A stretch of DNA of 64,000 nucleotides from Pedobacter sp. WC2423 (GTDB lineage: Bacteria; Bacteroidota; Bacteroidia; Sphingobacteriales; Sphingobacteriaceae): contig NZ_CP162005.1 in assembly GCF_040822065.1 (NCBI RefSeq), positions 1,922,001-1,986,000 on the forward strand, written 5' to 3'. The notes under the pieces were generated by a model. That model saw nothing but the letters and a program-made list of their open reading frames with translations. It had not been told where the DNA came from and did not search any database. This document shows, one piece after another, positions 29,401-38,000 of the stretch; the first letter of the stretch is position 1; every line of letters starts with the position of its first letter. Both the position numbers and the translations under genes were made by a program.

Positions 29401-30943
29401 ATTCGGTGCTGTCACAATTAGCTTTCACTTGCTCTGGCACCCATTTGTCAGTTATAATCAGCTTGCATTTACTTTCCCTGATCATATGCTGTAACCGCTC
29501 TGCTGGATTATGCCGGTCAAGTGGCACATAAGCAGCACCAGCAAACCATACCCCAAGCAAGGCTGCCGGAATCTGCATATCATCATCCATCAGTATCCCT
29601 ACCACATCCCCCTTTGCTATACTATAATCCTGGAGCAGTGCAGTCACTATATGCCCTACGTTTTCTGCTAACTGATGATAGGTAACCTGCGCATTCGCCC
29701 CCTGCACAGCAATAGAATCTGCTCGCGTACTAAACACCTGTCTGATCATTTCAGGCAGTGTAAGCGTGGATAAATTAGTACAGGTAGCATTATAAACCTG
29801 TAGCTGCGCTTTATCTTTCTCATTGATATGCAACACCGGTAAGTCCAGCTGCTGTAACCTCTCGCCAAGGTCTGCCATAAACAAAGTGGCTAAAGCCATC
29901 ATATCACTTCCGGCAGGAAAAACCAGCTCCAGTTTCCATAAAGCAGTTGTCTTTACAACGCGCAATTTCAAGCTGCCGGTAAAGTCATCCTGTACCCTGA
30001 CACCACTTTCCAGAAACTCAAATACAAACTGCAGCCTGCTATCCGGCCATAAATCATCCGGCAATGCATAATAGTAATCATTCCAGTTTGCAGCCATTTG
30101 TAGTTCAGCACTTATATGAGCTAGTAGTGGTGTAAGCTCTGGCTGCTCTTCTGAAAAATGAACAGGATATAATCTTGACAGCGGGCCAAGGGTCATTTTT
30201 AATTCCTCATATACGCGTCCGTCCGTCAAACAGTCAATCGTGAGCGATTTCCCGTCAGTATACCTGCACAAACTCTGTTTAAACAATGCCAGCAACAATA
30301 CCTGCTCTGGTACCTGCAGCTCATCAGCCATCGAAGAAATATAGGTGCCATCAAACTCAGCCTGCACACAAGAAGAGCTATCTATTCCTTTAACTGGCTT
30401 AAATAGCCCGGTATCCTTACTTACAAGCTTTCTTTTTTCATTCCAGAATGCCGCCGCCTCCATATTTCCTTCTTCAGTCAATCCCAGTTCCCATTCGGTA
30501 TAGGTACCAAATTGTAACAGCTCATCCGTAGCTACGGGTAAAGCCACACCGTTGATCAGGGCCTGTATTTCTTGCTGTAGCTCCTGTACAGTATAAATAT
30601 CCAGTATCAGCCGTAATGCCTTCATTACCACCGTCACCGCATCGCCAAACTCTACAGTTATCGATAAGGGTTGTTCCAGACTTAAGGCTGTAGTTGTAAA
30701 ACATTTATTTTCTATACCCAGGCGGGATGCTACGGTTTGAAAAGGTAAATTGATACCCGCTCTGTAAACAAAACTTGTTCTCAGGATATCATGGCGGTCA
30801 GTAATTGTTGCCAGTGCCGCAAAAATGATTTCTTTGTCAGCTGTACCATCTATCGTAAAATCTGCCCTTACCTTACCTAAACCAGTGGACTGCCAAAAGG
30901 CCAGATCTCGTACCTGCTGGCCTGAAAGTTGAAATTGACTCAT
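20435..30943 (-). CDS. NRPS, three modules (inactive C-like, A-T, C-A-T, C-A-T-E)
   Basis: 3502 aa. Residues 1-410 form a condensation-like domain in which HHxxxDG is replaced by LRLILDIY (near 109-117), so it is unlikely to condense. Then A6 (FTSGTTG near 548), T6 (near 926), C7 (HHIAADG near 1117), A7 (near 1592), T7 (near 1960), C8 (HHIASDG near 2144), A8 (near 2617), T8 (GGDSI near 2987) and an epimerization domain (HHLAIDGVSWR near 3167, EGHGRE). Pocket readings are A6 DLTKIGEVGK (Asn-like), A7 and A8 DLTKIGHIGK (Asp-like). Modules 7 and 8 share an almost identical 2.4-kb DNA segment. The inactive N-terminal domain next to the SyrP-like gene resembles the interface domains described for siderophore beta-hydroxylases. 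ATG 30943 lies 1 bp after the hydroxylase stop. Confidence 0.93.
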   Translation of the reverse strand: MSQFQLSGQQVRDLAFWQSTGLGKVRADFTIDGTADKEIIFAALATITDRHDILRTSFVYRAGINLPFQTVASRLGIENKCFTTTALSLEQPLSITVEFGDAVTVVMKALRLILDIYTVQELQQEIQALINGVALPVATDELLQFGTYTEWELGLTEEGNMEAAAFWNEKRKLVSKDTGLFKPVKGIDSSSCVQAEFDGTYISSMADELQVPEQVLLLALFKQSLCRYTDGKSLTIDCLTDGRVYEELKMTLGPLSRLYPVHFSEEQPELTPLLAHISAELQMAANWNDYYYALPDDLWPDSRLQFVFEFLESGVRVQDDFTGSLKLRVVKTTALWKLELVFPAGSDMMALATLFMADLGERLQQLDLPVLHINEKDKAQLQVYNATCTNLSTLTLPEMIRQVFSTRADSIAVQGANAQVTYHQLAENVGHIVTALLQDYSIAKGDVVGILMDDDMQIPAALLGVWFAGAAYVPLDRHNPAERLQHMIRESKCKLIITDKWVPEQVKANCDSTELVDIAYLQLAKPAAAIPVTVEPWDTAYLIFTSGTTGIPKGCQLLHSNLMNYIYWANGYYFKTVEDGNFPLLTNLSFDLTVTSIFTTLSRGRTLYCLDPELSLVEKLKYCFSNTNGIDTIKLTPTHISLLADVDIRDSAMKCVIVGGEELRFSQVELLRTIAPGVAIYNEYGPTEATVGCIVKLIEADDEQINIGRPIANMEVLVLDAEERILPVGVAGELYIAGAGLAKGYWEQPEITAAKFKTLFGQRYYKTGDLVRLLPAGDMAFYGRIDEQVKIRGNRVELGEIQNCLSRFEGIEQVLVMLKKNDDEEKYITAYYLSDDEITAGVLQAFLLERLPDYMVPAFFIPIDKIPLTANGKLDPKQLPDPFIYQVQQREYLPPVSEMEKLIAAIWGRILRVEQVGVNDDFFELGGHSLLAMRIVSAMRKELVINLVIKDLLGNPTIKTLAHLIEGMQEGLDLPQVTVVAERPLRIPLSYAQERLWFIDQLRGSVHYHMPSVFRLLGSLDVYALECSFNDVVNRHESLRTVFKELDGIPYQEILAEDGWMLDYLDTYNHSGAALDELVEREITRPFDLSKDHPLRAMLLRIKDDEHILILLRHHIAADGWSGSLLVHEFETFYRARTGNKAQDLPVLSLQYADYAIWQRTYVVDEVLEKQLGYWEEKLRGLEPLNLPLDYPRPAVQSTEGARLNFVIDKAVSDALVELAQQQGVTLFMLLLSVYQVMLSRYSGQTDICVGTTVADRSAAALEPLIGFFVNTLVLRSDLSENPVYREFLLQVKRTTLEGYEHLSVPFEKVVDRVEQERDKSRSSLFQALLVLNNNEDAAVHSLGGLRIEPESLRYQTAKFDLTFFVQETASGIAVSINYCVDLFSQETIAGMKGHFENLLSAVLENIEQPVGSLAMLGEQEKEQLLHQFNHFSLPYPAKTVIALFEEQVLLHPDQAAVRFGDVVLSYGELNARASKLGSYLRQTYNLVADDLVGMMMDTAEWSVVSILGILKAGAAYVPIDIALPKERQVFMVRDTGMKALLITSEHLFDVLDFEVPVFSVDIQLAELEQGEETESVNGDLAYVIYTSGTTGQPKGVMVRNQNIVDYYFGLKGLLIESSSFGLMSSLSADLGNTVLFGSLLSGGTLHLFSKPTLMDPELLHSYFSTHPIDCIKIVPSHWTALETLLPEKTIIFGGEALPVSVIAKIRTASPLLRVINHYGPTETTIGKLLHQVDLNRDYHQVPIGRPFSNTVVYVADRYLALCPVGVPGELLIGGDGVSAGYFNQPEQTSAKFIANPFGGPSRLYKTGDLVRRLADGDIEFIGRVDDQVKIRGYRVELGEVNKILSDFPGIQQSAVVYTHQRLMAYVVAEGAYDQGALMNYMKQQLPEYMVPAVWIPLTAMPLTANGKLDKKALPAPDALVETNYVAPRNELEEGLAEIWISLLNADRVGIYDNFFELGGHSLLAIRILSAIRKQLNVEVVITDLFDYVTIAALSEFIELNDRKALLPAILRQERPLRIPLSYAQERLWFIDQLRGSTHYHMPSVFRLHGQLDVQAMEKSFKEIVGRHESLRTVFREVDGLGYQEIVEAAGWRLDRSDAIDLDKMIEHEVTKSFDLAQDYMMRAKLLKIKEDEHVLVLVRHHIASDGWSVSLIVHEFIELYRFYTENRLPDLPVLSLQYADYAIWQRTYVVDEVLEKQLGYWEEKLRGLEPLNLPLDYPRPAVQSTEGARLNFVIDKAVSDALVELAQQQGVTLFMLLLSVYQVMLSRYSGQTDICVGTTVADRSAAALEPLIGFFVNTLVLRSDLSENPVYREFLLQVKRTTLEGYEHLSVPFEKVVDRVEQERDKSRSSLFQALLVLNNNEDAAVHSLGGLRIEPESLRYQTAKFDLTFFVQETASGIAVSINYCVDLFSQETIAGMKGHFENLLSAVLENIEQPVGSLAMLGEQEKEQLLHQFNHFSLPYPAKTVIALFEEQVLLHPDQAAVRFGDVVLSYGELNARASKLGSYLRQTYNLAADDLVGMMMDTAEWSVVSILGILKAGAAYVPIDIALPKERQVFMVRDTGMKALLITSEHLFDVLDFEVPVFSVDIQLAELEQGEETESVNGDLAYVIYTSGTTGQPKGVMVRNQNIVDYYFGLKGLLIESSSFGLMSSLSADLGNTVLFGSLLSGGTLHLFSKPTLMDPGLLHSYFSTHPIDCIKIVPSHWTALETLLPEKTIIFGGEALPVSVIAKIRTASPLLRVINHYGPTETTIGKLLHQVDLHRDYHQVPIGRPFSNTVVYVADRYLALCPVGVPGELLIGGDGVSAGYFNQPEQTSEKFIANPFGGPSRLYKTGDLVRRLADGDIEFIGRVDDQVKIRGYRVELGEVNKVLSDFPGIQQSAVVYTHQRLMAYVVTEGAYDQEALMNYMKQQLPEYMVPAVWIPLTAMPLTANGKLDKKALPAPDALVETNYVAPRNELEEDLAEIWISLLNADRVGIYDNFFELGGDSIIVIQLVSRAKRKGYHVQVQDLFDYQTIADLAALILRNKESAVLAEQGRLTGEVTLLPIQHWFLETGADAVNHFNQAVLLQLDKKVSAAELLHAVKIIVDRHDILRCFYTYKDAQWIQEYGDREGELEVVESACAEITAVCEQYQESLDIEEGILSRFVLIQTPEEEAYNRFFMVVHHLAIDGVSWRILIDELSSLLAVSDAELGLKTSSYRDWAETLVEFAFTERIRAQQSYWENVVQAFKPMPVELNEAASARKDLSAVDVQLSTALTQLLLTAANTAYNTEINDLLLTALAITIREWLGDDDVVIGLEGHGREALFPQLDVTGTLGWFTNKYPVLLQLESDMQEGSMLKSVKEQLRSIPDKGIGFGCLKYLNPVEELSGDCWDIVFNYLGQQDNVVNANAWFKGAPEYPGDHISSAYPIRDKFVIRAIVTGNVLHVSFNYSSTQYTAVRVEKFAAHYIRQLSALINHCVEKEERDVTPADFGLNGKLDYKELDALLGKGALEDEGDIMRF
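21987..24414 (-). repeat. Module-8 copy of nearly identical 2.4-kb intragenic repeat
   Basis: This stretch matches 25068-27495 at a constant offset of 3081 bp (1027 codons). By eye, differences are few: short clusters around 22035-22060 and 22205-22260, and scattered single bases elsewhere. It covers the C-lobe of the condensation domain (from SLQYADYAIWQRTY onwards), the complete A domain and the linker into the carrier domain, up to just before its GGDS serine. Outside these borders the two modules diverge sharply. Confidence 0.92.
25068..27495 (-). repeat. Module-7 copy of nearly identical 2.4-kb intragenic repeat
   Basis: Partner of 21987-24414 in the same orientation and reading frame. 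Amino-acid differences seen between the copies are few, e.g. NLVADD/NLAADD, PELLHS/PGLLHS, DLNRDY/DLHRDY, NKIL/NKVL and EEGLAE/EEDLAE. The downstream carrier has GGHSLLAIR here but GGDSIIVIQ in the other copy, matching the absence or presence of a following epimerization domain. This indicates recent duplication or gene conversion of the C-lobe/A unit. Confidence 0.92.
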
Positions 30944-30944
30944 G

Positions 30945-31994
30945 CTATAAATTAATTGAAGATGTTAAATTGTCTCCGGCGGGTTCTATAATCGCCGTAG
31001 CTACCAAACGTTTTCCTGCATAGGGGTTGCGGCCATGGGCACTCAGCATATTATCAAGATAAATGATATCCCCTTTCTCATATTTAAAGGCAACCGTATG
31101 CAGGTTATAAGCCCTTTTTAGCTCAAGATATTCAGCCAAACTGATTGCTGTCCCATCTCCAAACAAAGTGTCAGTATGGATCAGGTCTGCAGGCGCCTTT
31201 TCTGTATAAGCCAGTCCCACTTCTTCGTATCGTGCGTATTTGTTAAAAAAATAGACGTGATTGAACCAGGTGGCTTCTTTTGATACAGGATGCTGGTAAA
31301 CAGCAGGCTTAACCCACTCAATCTCCAGGTGTTCATCACTTATAAAATTGTACCTGATGTCATTTTGATTACAGACCTTTTCTACTACCTTCTGATCCGT
31401 TGTCTGAAATACTTCCTGCCAGGACATGCCAACATCTTTAATCAGGCTGCGCTTATACAATACCCCTTTTGCTTTAAATTTATTCACCAGCCCGGGATCG
31501 ATAGCAGCCAGTATCTTCCGTGAATCTGCTATCGGCGTCTCTCCGCCCTGTTCTGCAGGCTGTAAACAACAGAACAATATCTTCATTCCCCATGACCTGC
31601 TATAAGAGGATTCATTATGCAGATTAATACTTTCTCCCTTTGGATAATCTGTAGAGTTATATACATTCTTCACCTTCTTATCCAGCTCATGCCTGGGTGA
31701 AGAGCGAAACATATAGGCCAATGGGGCGGAATCAAAACTATCTACAAACCTTCCAAAATCGTCCAGCGTGCCAATATCAAACCCTCTTAACAATAATCCG
31801 CCATGCAGCAATAATTCTTCTTCAAATTCTGTTCTGTTTTTCTTCACCCAGTCAACAAGGTCAACGCCCTTAAACCTGGGTTTAATCACCAGGGGAAACT
31901 GGCCTATAGGTAAAAATTCTTTAACTACCAGCGACTGATCGCTGATTGCAGCAGCACTGGATTGAATATTCTTCAATTTGCTCAGATTATTCAT
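30945..31994 (-). CDS. SyrP/TauD-type Fe(II)/2-oxoglutarate beta-hydroxylase
   Basis: 349 aa, a TauD-family dioxygenase. The iron-binding HxE/D is INLHNESSYSR with the SyrP-like continuation FCCLQPAEQGGETPIADSR; the distal histidine is in LDNMLSAHGRNPYAGKR, where the second Arg would bind 2-oxoglutarate. SyrP hydroxylates carrier-bound Asp in syringomycin synthesis, and relatives make beta-hydroxy-Asp in siderophores and lipopeptides. The gene lies between the two largest NRPS genes, 10 bp after one and 1 bp before the other, directly in front of an Asn-type module whose leading condensation-like domain has lost its active site. That points to beta-hydroxylation of carrier-bound Asn/Asp at module 6 (inference; modules 2, 7 or 8 are alternatives). 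Confidence 0.85.
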   Translation of the reverse strand: MNNLSKLKNIQSSAAAISDQSLVVKEFLPIGQFPLVIKPRFKGVDLVDWVKKNRTEFEEELLLHGGLLLRGFDIGTLDDFGRFVDSFDSAPLAYMFRSSPRHELDKKVKNVYNSTDYPKGESINLHNESSYSRSWGMKILFCCLQPAEQGGETPIADSRKILAAIDPGLVNKFKAKGVLYKRSLIKDVGMSWQEVFQTTDQKVVEKVCNQNDIRYNFISDEHLEIEWVKPAVYQHPVSKEATWFNHVYFFNKYARYEEVGLAYTEKAPADLIHTDTLFGDGTAISLAEYLELKRAYNLHTVAFKYEKGDIIYLDNMLSAHGRNPYAGKRLVATAIIEPAGDNLTSSINL

Positions 31995-32004
31995 AATAAA
32001 TAAT

Positions 32005-35000
32005 TTAGGAATTAATTTGTTTTTTGAGTTTTGAAAGGTTTTTACGCTGCACCTGATTTACCTGTTCAGCTACCAGAGTAGCTTTTAATCTGCTCAACGT
32101 AGCGTCTTTATCGGACAGGCAATATTTTAGCAAACGTTCCAGCTGAGCGATCAGCGATTGGATATAGGCATCATCAAAACGGTCTTTGCGGTAAGAAAGT
32201 GATATCGTCAACTTCTCTTCCCACTCTGTGATATCAAACCATAAATCCGCTTTTACAAAATGTCCTTCCGGTTTTAAGGGTATAAAATCAAGGTCTGGAT
32301 AACTGATATCCGCCATATTAAGATCGGTCGGGTTAAGATTAAATCCTATATTAAATTCACCCCTGCCTGTATCGATATCCGCTACATCAAGATAAGGAAA
32401 AGCACTGTGTGCTAATACGGCTATGACGGATGCCTTTACCTTGGTATACAGGTCCTCAAAAGTAGGGTCTCCGGTTATGGTTGTCCTGATGATAACCGTA
32501 TTCAGAAAAAGCCCAACTATGTTTTTTAACGCTTCACTATCCCTGCCATTTACCGGACTACCAAAACTGATATCCTGCTGCCCGGTTTCCATATACACTA
32601 CTACATTGACCAAGGTCAGCAACATGATGAACATGGTACCCTGCTGTTCCCGGTTATAACTCCTCAGGCGCTGCAACAAAACCTGGTCAGTAACCTGCAG
32701 CGTCAAAACATTGGCCTCATTGCGCAAAGCCACATTTTGCCTGGCAGCCGGGAAGTGCACTTCCGGAATCCGGTCCTGCAGATAACTTCTCCAAAATGTT
32801 TCCTGTTGCATACGGTCATCTGCCGTGATGGAGAGTGAGTACGCATAATCTTTAAAAGTATAGCCAACCGCAGGCAACACATCGCCTTTGTAAAGTGCCA
32901 GTAATTCTACAAATATGAGCTTCAGTGAGAATGGATCAACCAGGATATGATGAGTATTAAAGAAAATAAAACAGGTTCCATCAGTATTTCTCAACATCCT
33001 GATCCTCAATAATGGCCCTTGCTCAAAGTCAAATACAAAACGATTTTCTTCTGCCAGTAAATGCATGGGTTCATCATCGCCATATGCTGCCATAAATCCA
33101 TCCATCGTATCTTGCACAAGTAAGCTCAGCTCTCCATTTTCATCATAATTGATCACCGAACGCAGGATATCATGCCGCTGTAACAATAACCCGAATGCCT
33201 CCTGTAGCTTTAGCTGGTCTATTTCGCCTTCTACCTGCCAACCCAATGTAATATTATAAGAAATAGCTACATTTTCCTGCTGCGAAGCCAGCCAGTATGC
33301 TTTTTGAATACTGGTAATTGGATAGGTCTTTAAGGCTGGCGCCTTCATCAATCTGTTAACCACATGCTGCTCTTTACCGCCAATTACTGCTGCCAGCGCT
33401 TCAACCACAGGGTTTTCAAACAAATCTTTGATAGTGATCTGTACGCCCATTTCATTACCGACTGCGGCAATAATCTGTATAGCCAACAAGGAATTACCCC
33501 CCAGCTCAAAAAAACTATCTGTTATGCTGATCCGTTTTATTTTCAATAAGTTAGTCCATATTTTAATCAGCTTTTCCTCTGTGTCATTTCTTGGCGCTAC
33601 ATAGTTACCAGCTAACAATTCAATATGCTCAGCAGCTGGTAAAGCTTTTTTATCAATCTTTCCGTTTGGTGTTAAGGGTAGTTTATCCAGCGTAAGCAAT
33701 AAGGCAGGTGCCATATAGGCCGGTAGCCTCAATTTGATATAGGCTGATACGGCTGACTGATCAAAGCCCTCTCCCGGTACAATATACCCGACCAGCATCG
33801 TATTCCCTAAGGCATCTTCCTTCTTCACTACCACACATTCACGAACCTCTGGTAACTCGCTGATCACACTTTCTATTTCTCCAATTTCAATCCTGTGACC
33901 TCTAACTTTCACCTGGTCATCCAGCCTTCCCAAACATTCCAGCTCTCCATCTGGCAACCAGCGCCCCAAATCTCCCGTGCGGTAGAGCTTACCATTTTTC
34001 CCAAAAGGAAGACTGGTAAATTTCTCCTCTGTGAGTAACTGTTTATACAGATAGCCGCGCGAAATGCCATCTCCTGCTATATAGATCTCACCGGCTACCC
34101 CTACAGGTAATAATTCTTTACCCCTGCCCAAAACATACACCTGCGTATTAGCAACAGGAGTACCAATGGATATCTTATCTGCAGGTGTAATCGCTTTGAT
34201 TGTAGAATAGATGGTAGTTTCTGTAGGGCCGTACATATTATAAATAACACCCTTGTAATAGGTAAACAGCTCCTTAGTTAATGCGACAGGCAATGTTTCA
34301 CCACCAATCATTAATGTTTTCAGTTGTTTTAAGGCATGCTGACCAACAGGGTTACTCAACAGCTCTTTGGTAAACGATGGCGTGCACTGCAAGTGGGTAA
34401 TCCCCTGCTGCAAAATGATCTCTTCTGGTGATCCTACGTTTTCCATTCGCCTGGCCAGCAACTTTTGCTGTGCTGCCGTTTGTTTAACCAGGTCCTGTAA
34501 TTTCTTCAGATGCGATAAATGCGCTAATGTGATAGCTGTGTCAACACCAAAATCAATAAGACAAGCAACCTCATTCACACCGATGGCGTGCAGCTCCCCA
34601 ATACGCGCCAGGCAACTTTCCGGTGTTCCAAACAACCCGCTTGTACTAAAATAGCGTTCAAAGCTGATTTCCAGTATCAGATCCAGATCTCTTTCAAGAC
34701 TTAGTCCGGCTTGATCTGCTACTGGTCTGAGCAGATCTATTGAATGCCGCAGGTAATTTTTAAATGGTTCCTTTACCGTTTCTTTAACCTGCTGCACATC
34801 ATCACCTATAAAGGCATGCAGCATCAGCGCTACTTTACCCTGTTCAGGATCAAACCCATGCGCAGCCAGGGATGCCCTGTACACCGCAATCCTGTCTTTT
34901 AATTCTTCATTGGTCTTACCTAGTAAATGTGTAAGCAAGTTTGCACCCATGGCGCCTGCTTGTCTAAATGCTTCCTCACTTTCCACGGCAGTTATCGCCT

Positions 35001-38000
35001 CTTGCGCGGCAAAATTAAACAGGCTGAAATCCATATTCACCTTAGCGGTCAATGGTAACGGACGATCTGGCAGCATAACCACCTTGTTCCCATTGATCAA
35101 TGTCCAGAACAATTCCACCACAGAGATATCAAAACTGATACTTGTCACAGCCAGCCAGTTTTGTGGCCCGTCAAACGCAAAGCGCTGGTAAAGTCCTGTA
35201 AATAAGTTAACCACATTCCGATGGCTGATCATTACTCCTTTAGGCTTACCCGTAGAACCTGAAGTATAGATAATATAGGCCAGCGAGCTGGCAGCCAATG
35301 GCGTAACTGGATTTCCGGGATCCTCCCCATCCAGCAATAAGCGATCACTCAATGACAGTACAAAGGGTACTGCTCCCGCAGTAATTAAAGCAGCGGTATC
35401 CTTATTCACCAGCAATGTTGATACCTGGGAATCTTCCAGCATGTAATTGATCCGGTTAATGGGATATGTTGGATCAATGGGAACATAAGCAGCGCCCGAC
35501 TTCAGTATCCCCAGCAAACCTACCATCATATCCACCGACCGGTCTATACAAATCCCCACCAGCTGGCCTTCACCAACGCCCTTGCTGATCAGATACCTGG
35601 CTAACTGATTTACACGCTCATTCAGTTCCCTGTACGTTAGTTCTTCGGCTTCAAAAACAAATGCCTTAAGGTTAGGTGTTTTTCTCACCTGCGCTTCAAA
35701 TAAACTCACTATCGTTTCCGCTATATCATAATTTACAGCGGTATCATTAAATTCATTAACGAGTTGAGCATGTTCATCCGCCGTCAATATTTCAATCTCC
35801 ATCACCGGAGGGTTTGCTATGACCTGTCCCAATACCTGCTCAAAGTGACCTTTGATCATTTCGGCATAATAGCCGTCCAGCAGGTCGCTGTTATAGGCAA
35901 AATCAAACCGTAAACTATCCTGCTGTTCTACTGCAGTTAATGTTAACAGGTAATTGGTCTGTTCTTCAACCGTCAAATCACCTACTTGTAACACCTCTTC
36001 TTCAGCGTCCATCTTCGGATAATTTTCATAGACTAAAATGGTATCAAACAAGTCTCCCTTGATACCTATCCACTGTTGTATCTCATTTAATGTGGTATAC
36101 TGATATTCTCTTGCCCTGGTATGTTCTTTCTGGATCGTAAGCAGCCAGTCTGAGGTAAGCTGTTCGTCCGGCACAATCGTGTACAAAGGAAGATTATTGA
36201 TGTATAAACCGATACGGTGCTCAGCATCAGCCAGGTCTGCAGGACGACCAGAAACCACTACACCAAAAGCAACGCCATTATTGCCGGTATACTTGCTTAA
36301 TAACAGCGACCAAATACCCTGTACCAATGTATTTACCGTTAATTGATGTTGCTGGCAATAACGTTTTACGGCAGTTACCAGCCCGGCTTCAACAACCAAT
36401 CGTTGATGCGCTATTTTACCGCCCTTATTGCGCTCTATTTCAACTACATTACTAGCAAAAGGCAAGAAACTCTTTTCGGTGTAGCCCGCCAGATACTCTT
36501 TCCAGAATAATTGTGCTGTATAATGATCAGACTTTCCAATATACCTGATATAATCTCCATAATTATCTACCGGAATAGCGGCAGGCGTCCTGCCCCTGAA
36601 GTAAGCCGCATAAGTTTGCAGGAACGAAGAAATCAACACCGCATTAGACCAGCCATCCAGTATAATATGATAATGCGTCCATATCATTTTATAGGAAGAC
36701 GCACCCAATTTAATCAGGGTAATACGCATCAATGGAGGCGTTTTAAAATCAAATCCACGTTCCAGATCTGCCGCTAAAAACTGCTTTACAGCAGCTTCCT
36801 TATCTTCCACCTCCGTGTAATCCAATACCGATAAGGGTAACCGAACATCCTCATGTACACACTGTACAGGTATACTCAGTTCATCAGCAACAAAACCAGT
36901 CCTTAATATACTGTGATGCTGGATAATATAATTCCATGCCTTTTCAAAAGCCCCTATATCAAGGCCATGCGGCAAATCGAGCCGCATCTGCTCCATATAG
37001 GCTTTTCCATTACTGTCATACAAGTGGTGGAATAACATACCCTTTTGCAGAGGGCTTAACCGATAAATATCACTAAGCTGTTTGCCAGCTAAAAACCTGG
37101 ACAATTCTTTGTAGTTAACCTCCGGAGACAATCCATAATCTGAAGGGGTAGCCTGCTTCTCCTGATGGACACAATGCCCAATCAAAGTACTCAGATGGTC
37201 AATAAAGGCTGTCGAGAGTTTTGCTATGGTAGCCTGTTCATATTGCTTTTCGCTATACCCCCAATTTATGATGAGCATGCCTTCAGTCACTACACTATTG
37301 ATATCAATTTTTGTCCCTGCCGGATAGGTACCTCCAATATTATTGCCAGGATGTTCAGCCGCCGCATGTAAAAATTCGCTGCCTGCCAGCACATTGTCAG
37401 TCTGGCCCAGATAGTTAAAAACAACATCCCATTTGGCATGCAGTGTAGTTTTGTAACGTAACAGCCCATATCCCATGCCCTTATGCGGCACCTGACGCAA
37501 CTGTTCTTTTACAGACATGATCAGGTCACCTGAAGATAGATCTGCTGCTGTGGTTAAGAGCAATGGATACACGTTTGTAAACCAGCCAACTGTGCTGCTG
37601 GTATCAAGCTCAGCAGCAATATATTCCCTGCCATGCCCTTCCATTCCGATAACCGCAGATGAACTTCCGCTCCATTCATTTAAGGTACTGATCAGCGCAG
37701 TCAATAAAATATCATTGATTTCTGTATTGTAGGCCCTGTTCGCATCTGTCAGCAATAAACGCGTCAATTCTTTACTGAGCGTTATGGTATGCGTAAGCCT
37801 GTCGGCCCATACTATTTTTTCTGCATCTCTGTCAACCGGTAAAGGTGAATAGGCATCGGCAATATCCTGCCAGAAAGCCAGCTGCGCAGTTACCTCATCT
37901 TGCTCTGCGTATACATTTAACGCATTCACCCATTCCCTGAAAGAACTGCTTTTTGCGCCCAATGCTGCAACAGGCTGCTTTAACCCTTCCTGAAACTGTT

